A stretch of DNA of 64,000 nucleotides, taken from positions 6,140,038 through 6,204,037 of the forward strand of contig NZ_JACHIR010000001.1 in the NCBI RefSeq assembly GCF_014203355.1, given 5' to 3'. The stretch comes from Kutzneria kofuensis. Lineage in GTDB: Bacteria > Actinomycetota > Actinomycetes > Mycobacteriales > Pseudonocardiaceae. The notes below the pieces were generated by a model. The model had not been told where the DNA came from. It made no database searches and saw nothing but the letters and a program-made list of their open reading frames with translations. Shown here one piece after another: positions 44,980 to 54,662 of this stretch (position 1 is the stretch's first letter; every line of letters starts with the position of its first letter). Made by a program: the position numbers and the translations under genes.

Positions 44980-45664
44980 CCACCGATGCCTGCCAGGCCG
45001 CCACGGCGGCGCGGCCGAGGGCGGAGCGGTCGGCGCCGAAGTCGGCGAAGGACAGGGAGCGGAGTTCGGCGCCGGGGATGGTGGCGGTCCACTGGGCGGC
45101 GACGGTCGCCGGATGGAGCGGATCGTCGTGCACGGCGACGACGCCGACGGGAATGTCCAACGACGCGAGTTGGGCCAGCGCGGGGGCGGGGCGGTCGGCG
45201 GCGGCGAGCAGGGAGTCGACGAGACCGGGGCCGTGGCGGCGCCAGGCCCGGTCGAGTTCGGCGGCGAGCCAGGGGGAGACGTCGGCGGCCGCGAGGGTGG
45301 CGTCGAGGCCGTCACGGCGGACGGCGCCGGCTGAGAACCGGGCGGCGACGGCGGCCGGGCAGTCGCCGGGGGCGCCGTGCCAGGCGGGCATGGCGAGCAG
45401 CAGGCCGGCGCAGCGGGAGGGGTGTGCGCAAGCCCACTCGGCGGCCAGGTGGGCGCCGAAGGAGATGCCGCCGGCGAGCACGGGACCGTGCGACGCGTAC
45501 GCGGAGTCGAGGGCGAGCAGGTGCCGAAGGCCCAGATCGGGACCCGGGACCGGTTCCGGAGCGACGAGCGTCACCCCGGCGGCGGCCAGCGGGGCGGCGA
45601 AGACCGAACGGATGAAAACGTCATCCGATCCGGTTCCGGGCAGCAGGACGGCCGTGTCGGTCAC
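44951..45664 (-). CDS. alpha/beta hydrolase family protein
   Basis: A 237-aa cytosolic hydrolase. VLLPGTGSDDVFIRSVF opens the fold, LAGGISFGAHLAAEWA is the nucleophile elbow (G-x-S-x-G), and GVVAVHDDPLHPATVAAQW holds the late Asp/His region. GTG 45664 is chosen because the frame upstream is not conserved in style; no ribosome site is seen. Its 3' end overlaps the APH gene by 29 bp in convergent arrangement. Rv2695 is the likely counterpart. Substrate is unknown. Confidence 0.8.
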   Translation of the reverse strand: MTDTAVLLPGTGSDDVFIRSVFAAPLAAAGVTLVAPEPVPGPDLGLRHLLALDSAYASHGPVLAGGISFGAHLAAEWACAHPSRCAGLLLAMPAWHGAPGDCPAAVAARFSAGAVRRDGLDATLAAADVSPWLAAELDRAWRRHGPGLVDSLLAAADRPAPALAQLASLDIPVGVVAVHDDPLHPATVAAQWTATIPGAELRSLSFADFGADRSALGRAAVAAWQASVVRRGSPPAA

Positions 45665-45771
45665 ATCGGCAGATCTTGCCGGTTCGGAGGCGGTTCTCGA
45701 AGCCCCGACGCGGCTACCCTGGCTTGTGAACGGCCCGGCGTGGGGGCCACAAGGCGCATGGGAGCGCGACG

Positions 45772-46149
45772 ATGGCGAGCACAAGGGGCGGCTACTGGAA
45801 CCGTCTCGTACGCCGACTGACCAGCGACGTCACCGAGTTGGACGCCGACGACCTGTCGCGCGAGGTCGACGCCGTCGGTGCGCAGCGGGCGTGCGACTGC
45901 CGGTCCGGCGAGGAGGTCACCGTGCTCGGCCGGCTGCGCAGCGTCGAGCTGTGCCCCAGGGACGCGGCGGCGACCCTGGAGGCCGAGCTGTACGACGGCA
46001 CCGAGGGCGTGACGCTAGTCTGGCTGGGCCGGCGCCGCATCGCGGGCATCGAGCCGGGGCGCACCATCAAGGCCCGGGGTCGGATCGCGGTCCGCGACGG
46101 CCGCAAGGTGCTCTACAACCCCTACTACGAGTTGCAGACGACTTCATGA
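45772..46149 (+). CDS. OB-fold nucleic acid-binding protein
   Basis: A 125-aa protein with an OB fold: EEVTVLGRLRSVELCPRDAA (20 residues), LEAELYDGTEGVTLVWLGRR, GRTIKARGRIAV and YNPYYELQ. Such proteins bind single-stranded nucleic acid or act as partners. ATG 45772 follows GGAGCGCGACG. It overlaps the DUF3159 gene by 4 nt (ATGA). The pair matches Rv2694c-Rv2693c. Confidence 0.88.
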   Translation: MASTRGGYWNRLVRRLTSDVTELDADDLSREVDAVGAQRACDCRSGEEVTVLGRLRSVELCPRDAAATLEAELYDGTEGVTLVWLGRRRIAGIEPGRTIKARGRIAVRDGRKVLYNPYYELQTTS

Positions 46150-46883
46150 GCGAAAAGCCAGCCCCGGCCGCGGAGTCGGTCACCGCCGAGAAGCCCGCCG
46201 CCGACGGTCCGGCCGAGACCGAGGACGAGCAGCGCAAGCCGATGCCGACCCTGCTCGAGCAGATGGGCGGCATCAGCGGCCTGATCTACTCGTCGGTGCC
46301 GATCGTGGTCTTCGTGCTGGTCAACTATCTCTTCGAGTGGCAGGCCGCGCTGTGGGCGGCGGTCGGCGTCGCGGTGGCGATCGCCGTGGCCCGGCTGATC
46401 CGCCGCGAGCCCATCCAGCCCGCGATCTCCGGCCTGTTCGGCATCGCCGTCGCCGCGTTCATCACCATCCGCACGGGCTCGGCCAAGGGCTTCTTCGCCT
46501 TCGGGATCTGGAGCAGCCTGGTCTACTGCGGCGCGTTCCTGATCTCGGCGCTGGTCCGCTGGCCGCTGGCCGGCGTGATCTGGTCGACGCTGAACAACAC
46601 CGGCTTCAAGTGGCGCGCGGACCGCACCGCCCGCCTCTACTACGACATCGCCACCCTGGTCTGGATTCTGGTGTTCGGGTCCAAGTTCGTGGTCCAGCAG
46701 TGGCTGTACGACCAGGACAACGTCGGCCTGCTCGGCCTGGCCCGGATCGCGATGGGCTATCCGCTCACGGCGATCGCCATCGCCGTCACGGTGTGGGCCG
46801 TGCGCAAGGCCGACAAGCGCCTGGCCCAGCTGGCCGCCGACGAGCAGCCCGAGCCGACGACCCGGCAAGAGCCGGCCGCCTGA
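46146..46883 (+). CDS. DUF3159 family membrane protein
   Basis: A 245-aa inner-membrane protein. A charged 45-residue start precedes TLLEQMGGISGLIYSSVPIV (20 residues), and about six membrane segments follow, with FKWRADRTARLYYDIATLVW as the conserved loop. It is coupled to the OB-fold gene by ATGA overlap. Function is unknown. Confidence 0.9.
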   Translation: MSEKPAPAAESVTAEKPAADGPAETEDEQRKPMPTLLEQMGGISGLIYSSVPIVVFVLVNYLFEWQAALWAAVGVAVAIAVARLIRREPIQPAISGLFGIAVAAFITIRTGSAKGFFAFGIWSSLVYCGAFLISALVRWPLAGVIWSTLNNTGFKWRADRTARLYYDIATLVWILVFGSKFVVQQWLYDQDNVGLLGLARIAMGYPLTAIAIAVTVWAVRKADKRLAQLAADEQPEPTTRQEPAA

Positions 46884-46891
46884 GACACGCA

Positions 46892-46931
46892 TCGGCCCCC
46901 GCCTCCCGGAAGCTCGGGAGGCGGGGGCCGA
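46892..46931. terminator. bidirectional terminator between DUF3159 and trkA genes
   Basis: A 17-bp perfect stem (46892-46908 with 46915-46931) and 6-nt loop between two convergent genes. Confidence 0.85.
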
Positions 46932-46938
46932 CGACTGC

Positions 46939-47598
46939 TCAGCTCAGGCCGAGCGCGGTCCTGATCTCGTGCTCGACGTCGGCCGAGGCCACGAACAGCA
47001 GCTCGTCGCCCTGCTCGAACGGGTCGTCCGCCTGCGGCACGATGACCCGCCCGCCGCGCAGGATGGTCACCAGCGCCGCGTCCTTGGGCAGCGCCAGCTG
47101 GCCGACGGCCTGGCCGGCCAGCGAGGTGTCGTGCGGCAGCGTGATCTCCACCAGGTTGGCCTGGCCCTGCCGCAGCGTCATCAGCCGCACCAGGTCGCCG
47201 ACGCTGACGGCCTCCTCGACCATGGCGGCCAGCATGCGCGGCGTGGACACGGCCACGTCCACGCCCCAGGCCTCGGTGAACAGCCACTCGTTGGTCGGGT
47301 CGTTGACCCGGGCCACCACGCGGCGCACCGCGAACTCGGTCTTGGCCAGCAGCGACACCACCAGGTTGACCTTGTCGTCGCCGGTGGCGGCGATGACCAC
47401 GTCGCACATCTGCAGGCCGGCGTCCTCCAGCGAGGACAGTTCGCACGCGTCGGCGTGCACCCACTCGGCCTGCTCGACGGTGCTGGGTTCGAAGTGCGCC
47501 TGGTCCCGCTCGATCAGCATGACCTGGTGGTTGCTGCCGAGCAGCTCCTGGGCGATGGACCGGCCGACGGCGCCGGCGCCCGCGATCGCGATCCGCAT
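46939..47598 (-). CDS. TrkA family potassium uptake regulatory protein (second of pair)
   Basis: A 219-aa cytosolic K+ channel gating subunit. RIAIAGAGAVGRSIAQELL is the Rossmann NAD-binding start (RCK-N), VIAATGDDKVNLVVS follows, and a RCK-C domain begins about residue 135 (LVRLMTLRQGQANLVEITLP). Its ATG overlaps the stop of the first trkA gene. It matches CeoC of M. tuberculosis. Only the regulatory subunits are encoded here; the pore is presumably elsewhere, or they serve the adjacent APC permease. Confidence 0.9.
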   Translation of the reverse strand: MRIAIAGAGAVGRSIAQELLGSNHQVMLIERDQAHFEPSTVEQAEWVHADACELSSLEDAGLQMCDVVIAATGDDKVNLVVSLLAKTEFAVRRVVARVNDPTNEWLFTEAWGVDVAVSTPRMLAAMVEEAVSVGDLVRLMTLRQGQANLVEITLPHDTSLAGQAVGQLALPKDAALVTILRGGRVIVPQADDPFEQGDELLFVASADVEHEIRTALGLS

Positions 47599-48263
47599 CA
47601 GTGGCTCTCCTCGGGTGCCTGGCCCGCCGCCGCGGTGACCTCGGTGATGGTGCCGGACAGGGCGGCGACGTAGATCTCGTCGTCGGCCTGCACGACGGTG
47701 CTCGGCTCGGGCAGCACGCCGGTGCCGAAGCGCATGATGAACGCCACCCGGCAGCCGACGGTCTCCTGCAGCTCGGCGATCTTGCGGCCGACCCAGCCCT
47801 CGTGCACCGGCAGCTGCAGCACCGCGACGGTGCCGGACGGGTCCCGCCACGCCGCGGCCTGGCCCTCGGGCACCAGCATGCGCAGGAAGCGGTCGGTGGC
47901 CCATGGCACGGTGGCCACGGTGGGGATGCCCAGCCGCTCGTAGACGGCCGCCCGCTTGGGGTCGTAGATCCGCGCGACGACGTGCTGCACGCCGAACGTC
48001 TCACGGGCCACCCGGGCGGCGATGATGTTGGAGTTGTCCCCGCTTGAGACGGCCGCCAGCGCGCCGGCCCGCTCGATGCCGGCGGCCACCAGGACCTGCC
48101 GGTCGAACCCGTTGCCCACGACCTGCTGGCCGTGGAAATCACTGCCCAGCCTGCGGAAGGCCTGGCCGTTCTTGTCGATGACGGCGACCTGGTTGCCGAG
48201 GCGCTCCAGCGCCTTGGCCAGTGACGCCCCCACCCGGCCGCAGCCCATGACCACCACGTGCAC
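47598..48263 (-). CDS. TrkA family potassium uptake regulatory protein (first of pair)
   Basis: A 221-aa K+ regulatory subunit. HVVVMGCGRVGASLAKALE is the NAD-binding start and AAVSSGDNSNIIAARVARE the second strand; an RCK-C domain begins near residue 135 with VPEGQAAAWRDPSG and ends in DDEIYVAAL. GTG 48263 follows GGAGGAGG. It matches CeoB. It is divergent from the APC permease with a 152-nt gap. Confidence 0.9.
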   Translation of the reverse strand: MHVVVMGCGRVGASLAKALERLGNQVAVIDKNGQAFRRLGSDFHGQQVVGNGFDRQVLVAAGIERAGALAAVSSGDNSNIIAARVARETFGVQHVVARIYDPKRAAVYERLGIPTVATVPWATDRFLRMLVPEGQAAAWRDPSGTVAVLQLPVHEGWVGRKIAELQETVGCRVAFIMRFGTGVLPEPSTVVQADDEIYVAALSGTITEVTAAAGQAPEESH

Positions 48264-48401
48264 GAATCGTCCTCCTCCGCGATGCGGCTGCACGGTACCT
48301 GGCGGCGGTGGCGGCGAAACCCCGCAACCCCCCAATGCACCAATGGACCGGTTTGTTCCCCAACCTACCGACGACTGCTCCGAAGTGGTGACGGCCTCGC
48401 C

Positions 48402-48407
48402 TACGCT
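48402..48407 (+). promoter_or_regulatory. -10 box of the APC permease gene, leaderless-type
   Basis: TACGCT ends 8 nt before GTG 48416. No ribosome site precedes the GTG, so a leaderless message is likely. Confidence 0.4.
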
Positions 48408-48415
48408 GTGCCGTT

Positions 48416-50431
48416 GTGTCCAAGCTTGCGACCGCGGCCAAACGGCTCGTCCTCGGCCGACCCTTCCGCAGTGACCGTCTGGCGCACACGCTGCTGCCGA
48501 AGCGGATCGCCCTGCCGGTGTTCGCGTCCGACGCGCTGTCCTCGGTGGCGTACGCCCCGGAGGAGATCTTCCTGACGCTGAGCGTGGCCGGCCTGTCGGC
48601 CTACGGCTTCGCGCCCTGGATCGGCGTCGTGGTGGCCCTGGTCATGCTGGTCGTGGTCGCCTCGTACCGGCAGAACGTGCACGCCTACCCCAGCGGCGGC
48701 GGCGACTACGAGGTGGCCACCACCAACCTCGGCCGCTACTTCGGGCTCACGGTGGCCAGCGCGCTGCTGGTGGACTACATCCTCACGGTCGCGGTGTCCA
48801 CCGCCTCCGGCATCGCCAACATCGGCTCGGCGCTGCCGTTCGTCGGCGAGCACAAGGTGCTGTTCTGTCTGCTGGTGATCGGCCTGCTGACGGCGATGAA
48901 CCTGCGCGGCATCCGCGAGTCGGGGGCCGCGTTCGCCATCCCGACCTACGGCTTCATGATCGGCGTCATCGGCATGGTGCTGTGGGGCGTCGTGCGTGCG
49001 CTGTCCGGCGCCGACCTGCGGGCCGAGAGCGCCGGCTTCCAGCTGCACGCCGAGACCTCGATGACCGGCATCGCGTTCGCCTTCCTGATCCTGCGCTCGT
49101 TCTCCTCCGGCTGCGCGGCGCTGACCGGCGTCGAGGCGATCAGCAACGGCGTGCCGGCCTTCCGCAAGCCGAAGTCCCGCAACGCGGCGACCACGCTGCT
49201 GATGATGGGCCTGGTCGCGGTGGTGATGCTGATCGGCATCATCAGCCTGGCCATCCTCACCAAGGTCAACTTCGCCGACGACCCGGCGTCGCAGCTGATC
49301 GGCGCGCCCCCCAACTACCAGCAGAAGACGATCCTGGCTCAGATCGCGGCGGCGGTGTTCAGCAACTTCCCGCCGGCCTTCTACTACATCTCCTTCGTCA
49401 CCGGCATCATCCTGGTGCTGGCCGCCAACACCGCGTTCAACGGCTTCCCGGTGCTCGGCTCGATCCTGGCCCAGGACCGCTACCTGCCGCGCCAGCTGCA
49501 CACCCGCGGCGACCGGCTGGCCTTCAGCAACGGCATCATCTTCCTGGCCGCGCTCGCGGTGGTCCTGATCATCGCGTTCGACGCCGAGGTCACCCGGCTG
49601 ATCCAGCTGTACATCGTGGGCGTGTTCGTGTCGTTCACGTGCAGCCAGGCCGGCATGATCCGGCACTGGAACCGGCTGCTGGCCACCGAGGAGGACAAGG
49701 CGGTGCGGCGCCGGATGCGGCGGTCGCAGACCATCAACACCATCGGCCTGGTCTGCACCGGCGCCGTGCTGATCGTCGTGCTGATCACGAAGTTCGCCGC
49801 CGGCGCGTGGATCGCCATCGCCGCGATGGCCGCGATCTTCGCCCTGATGACCGCCATCCGGAAGCACTACGACACGGTGGCCGCCGAGCTGAGGATGGCT
49901 CAGGCCGAGCGGGACAACGCGGTCATGCCGTCCCGCAACCACGCCATCGTGCTGGTCTCCAAGCTGCACCTGCCGACGCTGCGGGCGCTGTCCTACGCCA
50001 AGGCCACCCGGCCGGACATCCTGGAGGCGGTCACCGTCAACGTGGACGACGCCGACACCCGCGACCTGGTCGCCGAGTGGGACCGGCACGCGTTCAAGAC
50101 GCCGCTGAAGGTCATCGAGTCGCCCTACCGGGAGATCACCAAGCCGGTGCTGGACTACGTGAAGCGGGTCCGCACCGACAACCCGCGGGACGTGGTGACG
50201 GTGTTCCTGCCCGAGTACGTGGTCGGCCACTGGTGGGAGCAGCTGCTGCACAACCAGAGCGCGCTGCGGCTCAAGGGCCGGCTGCTGTTCCAGCCGGGCG
50301 TGATGGTGACCAGCGTGCCGTGGCAACTGGCGTCGGCCAACCGGCGCTCGGAGGCCGACCGCGTGGTCACCCCCGGCCAGATCCGCCGTGGCCTGGACAC
50401 CCCCGTCGAGCGCAGGAAGACACGCACGTGA
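48416..50431 (+). CDS. APC superfamily permease with cytosolic C-terminal domain
   Basis: A 671-aa inner-membrane transporter. About 12 segments occupy residues 30-500, beginning ALPVFASDALSSVAYAPEEI (20 residues), with VASYRQNVHAYPSGGGDYEV and SGCAALTGVEAISNGVPAF as the conserved family loops. About 150 cytosolic residues follow, with AIVLVSKLHLPTLRALSYA, resembling a universal-stress-like fold. The family includes amino acid and K+ importers (KimA-like). Neighbouring trkA genes make K+ transport a fair guess. It overlaps the methyltransferase start by 4 nt. Confidence 0.88.
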   Translation: MSKLATAAKRLVLGRPFRSDRLAHTLLPKRIALPVFASDALSSVAYAPEEIFLTLSVAGLSAYGFAPWIGVVVALVMLVVVASYRQNVHAYPSGGGDYEVATTNLGRYFGLTVASALLVDYILTVAVSTASGIANIGSALPFVGEHKVLFCLLVIGLLTAMNLRGIRESGAAFAIPTYGFMIGVIGMVLWGVVRALSGADLRAESAGFQLHAETSMTGIAFAFLILRSFSSGCAALTGVEAISNGVPAFRKPKSRNAATTLLMMGLVAVVMLIGIISLAILTKVNFADDPASQLIGAPPNYQQKTILAQIAAAVFSNFPPAFYYISFVTGIILVLAANTAFNGFPVLGSILAQDRYLPRQLHTRGDRLAFSNGIIFLAALAVVLIIAFDAEVTRLIQLYIVGVFVSFTCSQAGMIRHWNRLLATEEDKAVRRRMRRSQTINTIGLVCTGAVLIVVLITKFAAGAWIAIAAMAAIFALMTAIRKHYDTVAAELRMAQAERDNAVMPSRNHAIVLVSKLHLPTLRALSYAKATRPDILEAVTVNVDDADTRDLVAEWDRHAFKTPLKVIESPYREITKPVLDYVKRVRTDNPRDVVTVFLPEYVVGHWWEQLLHNQSALRLKGRLLFQPGVMVTSVPWQLASANRRSEADRVVTPGQIRRGLDTPVERRKTRT

Positions 50432-51615
50432 CGCAAACTCAGCCCTGGACCGGTCGCCGCCTCGAGGTCGAGGTCGGCCCCGTCGCCCACGGCGGCCACT
50501 GCGTCGCCCGCGCCGACGGCCGGGTGGTGTTCGTCCGGCACGCGCTGCCGGGGGAGCGGGTCGTCGTCGAGGTCACCGAGGACAAGGGCGGCTCGTTCTG
50601 CCGGGCCGACGCCGTCGAGGTGCTCGAACCGTCGCCGGACCGGGTGGAGCCGCCGTGCCCGCTGGCCCGTCCCGGCGGCTGCGGCGGCTGCGACTGGCAG
50701 CACGCGTCGGGTGAGGCGCAGCGGTCGTTGAAGGCGGCGGTCGTCGCCGAGCAGCTCCGCCGGCTGGCCGGTCTCGACGTGGACGTCGAGGTGGAGGCGT
50801 TGCCGGGCGGCCTGGGCGAGTGGCGGACCCGGCTGCGGATGGTCGTCGACGGCAAGGGGCGGGCCGGCTTCCGGGCGCACCGCAGACACAAGGTCGTGCC
50901 CGTGCGGCGGTGCACCATCGCCGCGCCGGATCTCGTCGAGGACGTGGCCGCGCAGCACTGGACGCGCGGGGCGGAGCTCGACCTGACCGCCGACTCGATG
51001 GGCCGGATGCACATCGTGGAGCGTCCGCAACGGGGCCGGCCGCGCGTGGTCGCCGGTGACGGTGTCGCCGTGGAGCGGGCCGGCGGCCGGGAATGGCACG
51101 TCGACGCGCACGGCTTCTGGCAGGTCCACCCCGAGGCCGCCGACCTGTACGCCGAGATCGTCGGCGAGTGGGCGCAGGCGCCGGTCGGCGGCACCGCCTG
51201 GGACCTCTACGGCGGCGCCGGCCTGTTCGCCTCCGTGCTGGCCGAGCAGGTCGGGCCGGACGGCTCGGTGCTGGTGGTGGAGTCCTCCCGTGGGGCGGTG
51301 GCCGACGGCCGGGCCAACCTCGCCGACCAGCCGCAGGTGCGGTTCAAGGCCGGGCTGGTGGAGGAGACCGCCCTGGCTGGTCGACCGGACGTCGTCGTGC
51401 TCGACCCGCCCCGCAAGGGCGCCGGCAAGGCCGTGGTCGACGCCATCGCCTCGCACGAGCCCGCCCGGGTGGTGTACGTCGCCTGCGACCCCGCCGCGCT
51501 GGCCCGTGACGTCGCCGGCTTCGCCGAGCACGGCTATCGGCTGGAGCGGCTCCGGGCGTTCGACGCGTTCCCGATGACGCACCACGTGGAGTGCATCGCC
51601 CTGCTCAGCCGCTGA
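50428..51615 (+). CDS. TrmA/RumA family RNA (uracil-5-)-methyltransferase-like protein
   Basis: A 395-aa SAM-dependent RNA methyltransferase. A TRAM-like domain (1-60) precedes CPLARPGGCGGCDWQH, which supplies Cys for an iron-sulfur cluster. The Rossmann part has WDLYGGAGLFASVLAEQVG (SAM motif I), VLDPPRKGAGK (motif IV) and VYVACDPAALARDV with the catalytic Cys. GTG 50428 overlaps the APC stop (GTGA), so the two are coupled, as in Rv2690c-Rv2689c. The target uridine (tRNA or rRNA) is unknown. Confidence 0.9.
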   Translation: MTQTQPWTGRRLEVEVGPVAHGGHCVARADGRVVFVRHALPGERVVVEVTEDKGGSFCRADAVEVLEPSPDRVEPPCPLARPGGCGGCDWQHASGEAQRSLKAAVVAEQLRRLAGLDVDVEVEALPGGLGEWRTRLRMVVDGKGRAGFRAHRRHKVVPVRRCTIAAPDLVEDVAAQHWTRGAELDLTADSMGRMHIVERPQRGRPRVVAGDGVAVERAGGREWHVDAHGFWQVHPEAADLYAEIVGEWAQAPVGGTAWDLYGGAGLFASVLAEQVGPDGSVLVVESSRGAVADGRANLADQPQVRFKAGLVEETALAGRPDVVVLDPPRKGAGKAVVDAIASHEPARVVYVACDPAALARDVAGFAEHGYRLERLRAFDAFPMTHHVECIALLSR

Positions 51616-51892
51616 GCCGGCCGTGAGCAATGACTCAACCATGTGGTGATCCTGTGCAGGCCGCCAACCTCCCGGCACACCGAGCGTCTTCCTGACCAGG
51701 GGCTCGACCGGCCGGTGGAGGCGCCGGCTCCGCTGGACGGGCGAGCGACCCCGGTGGTGACGGTACGTTCCGTCACCACCTCGACAGGTGAAATCCCAAG
51801 ATCTCCGTAGACTGACATGCGCCGCCGCGGCGGCGACGTTCCGCAGGACACGGCGAGGATATTGACCCCGGCGCCAAAGGCGAGGTGAAGCG

Positions 51893-53827
51893 GTGACGCT
51901 GCTGGAATCCGTGCACGGACCCACTGATGTGAAGCGGATGGAGCAGGGGGAGCTGGAGCAGCTCGCGTCCGAGATCCGGTCCTTCCTGGTGGAGAAGGTG
52001 GCCCGTTCGGGCGGACACCTCGGCCCCAACCTGGGCATCGTGGAGCTGACGCTCGCGCTGCACCGGGTGTTCGACTCACCCAGCGACGCGCTGCTCTACG
52101 ACGTCGGGCACCAGTGCTACGTGCACAAGATCATCACGGGTCGGACCGAGGGCTTCGACCTGCTCAAGCAGACCGGCGGCGTGTCCGGCTACCCGAACCG
52201 GGCCGAGAGCGCCCACGACTTCATCGAGAACAGCCACGCCTCGACCGCGCTGTCCTACGCCGACGGCATGGCCAAGGCGTTCCAGCTGGCCGGCAGCCGC
52301 CGGCACGTGGTCGCCGTCGTCGGTGACGGCGCGCTCACCGGCGGCATGTGCTGGGAGGCGCTGAACAACATCGCCGCCGACCAGACCCGGCCGGTGGTCA
52401 TCGTCGTCAACGACAACGGCCGCTCCTACTCGCCGACCATCGGCGGCTTCGCCGACCACCTCGCGTCGCTGCGCCTGCAGCCCGGCTACGAGCGGGCCCT
52501 GGAGAGCGGCAAGCGCACCCTGCAGCGCACCCCCGTCGTCGGCCCCGCCGTCTACGCCGCGCTGCACGCCGCCAAGCGCGGCATCAAGGACGCGCTGGCC
52601 CCGCAGGCCATGTTCGAGGACCTCGGCCTGAAGTACCTCGGCCCGGTCGACGGCCACGACCTCGTCGCGCTGGAGGCCGCGCTGCGCCGGGCCAAGGCGT
52701 TCAACGGGCCGGTCATCGTGCACGCCGTCACCCGCAAGGGCAACGGCTACGCGCCGGCCGAGAACGACCCCGCCGACCAGATGCACCAGACCGGCGCGAT
52801 CGACCCGGTCACCGGCAAGCCGCTCGGCCCGAAGGCGACGTCGTGGACGTCCATCTTCTCCGAGGAGCTGATCAGAGCCGGCGCCGAGCGCAAGGACGTC
52901 GTCGCCATCACCGCCGCCATGCTCGGCCCGACCGGCCTGGACAAGTTCGCCAAGGCCTACCCGGACCGGTGCTTCGACGTGGGCATCGCCGAGCAGCACG
53001 CGCTGACCTCGGCCGCCGGCATGGCGATGGCCGGGCTGCACCCGGTCGTGGCGATCTACTCGACCTTCCTCAACCGGGCCTTCGACCAGTTGCTGATGGA
53101 CGTCGCGCTGCACCGCCAGGCCGTCACGCTCGTGCTGGACCGGGCGGGCATCACCGGCTCCGACGGCCCCAGCCACAACGGCATGTGGGACCTGTCCATC
53201 CTCGGCATCATCCCCGGCATCCGGGTCGCCGCGCCCCGTGACGCCGTCACCCTGCGCGAGGAGTTCCGGGAGTCGCTGGAGATCGAGGACGGGCCGTCCG
53301 CGCTGCGCTTCTCCAAGGGCGCGGTGGTCGAGCACGTGCCGGCGCTGGAGCGCGTGGGCACGGTCGACGTGCTCAGCAAGCCGGCCGGGTCCGCCGGCTC
53401 CGACGTGCTGCTCGTCGCCGTCGGCGCCTTCGGCGAGCTGGGCGTCGCCGCCGCGCAGCGGCTGGCCGACCAGGGCATCGGCGTCACCGTGGTGGACCCG
53501 CGCTGGCTGCTGCCGGTGCCGGCCGAGCTGGTCGAGATGGCCGCCGACCACCGGCTCGTGGTCACCGTCGAGGACAACGGCCGGCACGGCGGCTTCGGCT
53601 GGGCGCTGGCCGCCGCGCTCCGCGACGCCGGCATCGACGTGCCGATGCGCGACCTGGCCGTGCCGCAGCAGTTCCTGGAGCACGGGTCCCGGTCCGAGGT
53701 GCTGGCCCAGGTCGGGCTGACCGCCCAGGACGTGGCCCGGCGGGTCACCGAGTGGGTGGCCGGCCGGATCGGCGAGCCCGCGCCGGCGCAGGCCGACGTG
53801 CCCGCCGAGGAGCGCAAGCACGGCTGA
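51893..53827 (+). CDS. dxs: 1-deoxy-D-xylulose-5-phosphate synthase
   Basis: First enzyme of the methylerythritol phosphate route to isoprenoids; condenses pyruvate and glyceraldehyde 3-phosphate using thiamine diphosphate. At 644 aa it is normal length. [18 protein letters not shown] is the cofactor motif, [12 protein letters not shown] and [20 protein letters not shown] (catalytic Glu) mark the middle domain, and [19 protein letters not shown] follows. GTG 51893 has GAGGTGA upstream. A TAGACT -10-like box lies at 51808-51813 without a clear -35. The gene ends the block shared with M. tuberculosis. Confidence 0.96.
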   Translation: MTLLESVHGPTDVKRMEQGELEQLASEIRSFLVEKVARSGGHLGPNLGIVELTLALHRVFDSPSDALLYDVGHQCYVHKIITGRTEGFDLLKQTGGVSGYPNRAESAHDFIENSHASTALSYADGMAKAFQLAGSRRHVVAVVGDGALTGGMCWEALNNIAADQTRPVVIVVNDNGRSYSPTIGGFADHLASLRLQPGYERALESGKRTLQRTPVVGPAVYAALHAAKRGIKDALAPQAMFEDLGLKYLGPVDGHDLVALEAALRRAKAFNGPVIVHAVTRKGNGYAPAENDPADQMHQTGAIDPVTGKPLGPKATSWTSIFSEELIRAGAERKDVVAITAAMLGPTGLDKFAKAYPDRCFDVGIAEQHALTSAAGMAMAGLHPVVAIYSTFLNRAFDQLLMDVALHRQAVTLVLDRAGITGSDGPSHNGMWDLSILGIIPGIRVAAPRDAVTLREEFRESLEIEDGPSALRFSKGAVVEHVPALERVGTVDVLSKPAGSAGSDVLLVAVGAFGELGVAAAQRLADQGIGVTVVDPRWLLPVPAELVEMAADHRLVVTVEDNGRHGGFGWALAAALRDAGIDVPMRDLAVPQQFLEHGSRSEVLAQVGLTAQDVARRVTEWVAGRIGEPAPAQADVPAEERKHG

Positions 53828-53835
53828 TCTCCGAC

Positions 53836-53861
53836 CGCCGGGGGACCCGCGTCCTCCGGCG
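53836..53861 (+). terminator. dxs terminator
   Basis: An 11-bp stem with one G-U pair (53836-53846 with 53851-53861) and 4-nt loop, 8 nt after the dxs stop. Confidence 0.55.
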
Positions 53862-53941
53862 GGCCACCGGCCGACCTCGACCCGCCTCGAACCGCACCTC
53901 CCGCCGCTCCCCTGCCCGCCCGGCTGTGGCACGGTGGAGAG

Positions 53942-54661
53942 GTGCGGATCCTGGTAGTCGAGGATGAACAGCCGTTGGCCGAGGCGATCGCCCGGGGCCT
54001 GCGGCGTGAGGGTATGGCCGTGGACGTCGCCTTCGACGGCGAGTCCGGCCACGAGAAGGTCACCGTCACCCGGTACGACGTGGTCGTGCTCGACCGCGAC
54101 CTGCCGAAGATGTCGGGCGACGAGCTGTGCCAGGAGATCGTGCGGTCGGGCGCGCTGACGCGGGTGATCATGCTCACCGCGAGCTCGGCGATCGAGGACC
54201 GGGTCGAGGGCCTGTCGCTGGGCGCCGACGACTACCTGGCCAAGCCGTTCGCGTTCGCCGAGCTGGTGGCCCGGGTGCGGGCGCTGGCCCGGCGGGCGAC
54301 GCCCGCGACGCCGCCGGTGCTGGTCGCTGCCGACGTCGAGCTGGACCCGGCCAAGCGGACCGTCACCCGGTCCGGGCAGCTGGTAGACCTGACCCGCAAG
54401 GAGTTCGGCGTCCTTGAGGTCCTGATGGCCGCCGGCGGGACCGTGGTCAGCAGCGAGGAGCTGCTGGAGCGGGTGTGGGACGAGAACGCCGACCCGTTCA
54501 CCACGACCGTCCGGGTCACCGTGATGACGCTGCGCAAGAAGCTCGGGGAGCCGGGCATCATCGAGACCGTCGTCGGCTCCGGCTACCGTGTGCCTGCCGC
54601 CGGCCGGGCCGCCGGGCCGGCACTGGACTCGGCTTCGGGAGCCCGACCTGCTGAAAGTTGA
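53942..54661 (+). CDS. two-component response regulator, OmpR/PhoB family
   Basis: A 239-aa DNA-binding regulator. The receiver domain has VVEDE (acidic pocket), VLDRDLPKMSG (phosphoacceptor Asp51), MLTAS and YLAKPF (Thr and Lys). The winged helix (about 130-220) has LTRKEFGVLEVLMAAGG, RVWDENADPFTTTVRVTVMT (20 residues) and VVGSGYRV. GTG 53942 is the start. It is 1 nt before the kinase gene and forms a cognate pair with it. The signal is unknown. Confidence 0.93.
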   Translation: MRILVVEDEQPLAEAIARGLRREGMAVDVAFDGESGHEKVTVTRYDVVVLDRDLPKMSGDELCQEIVRSGALTRVIMLTASSAIEDRVEGLSLGADDYLAKPFAFAELVARVRALARRATPATPPVLVAADVELDPAKRTVTRSGQLVDLTRKEFGVLEVLMAAGGTVVSSEELLERVWDENADPFTTTVRVTVMTLRKKLGEPGIIETVVGSGYRVPAAGRAAGPALDSASGARPAES

Positions 54662-54662
54662 T

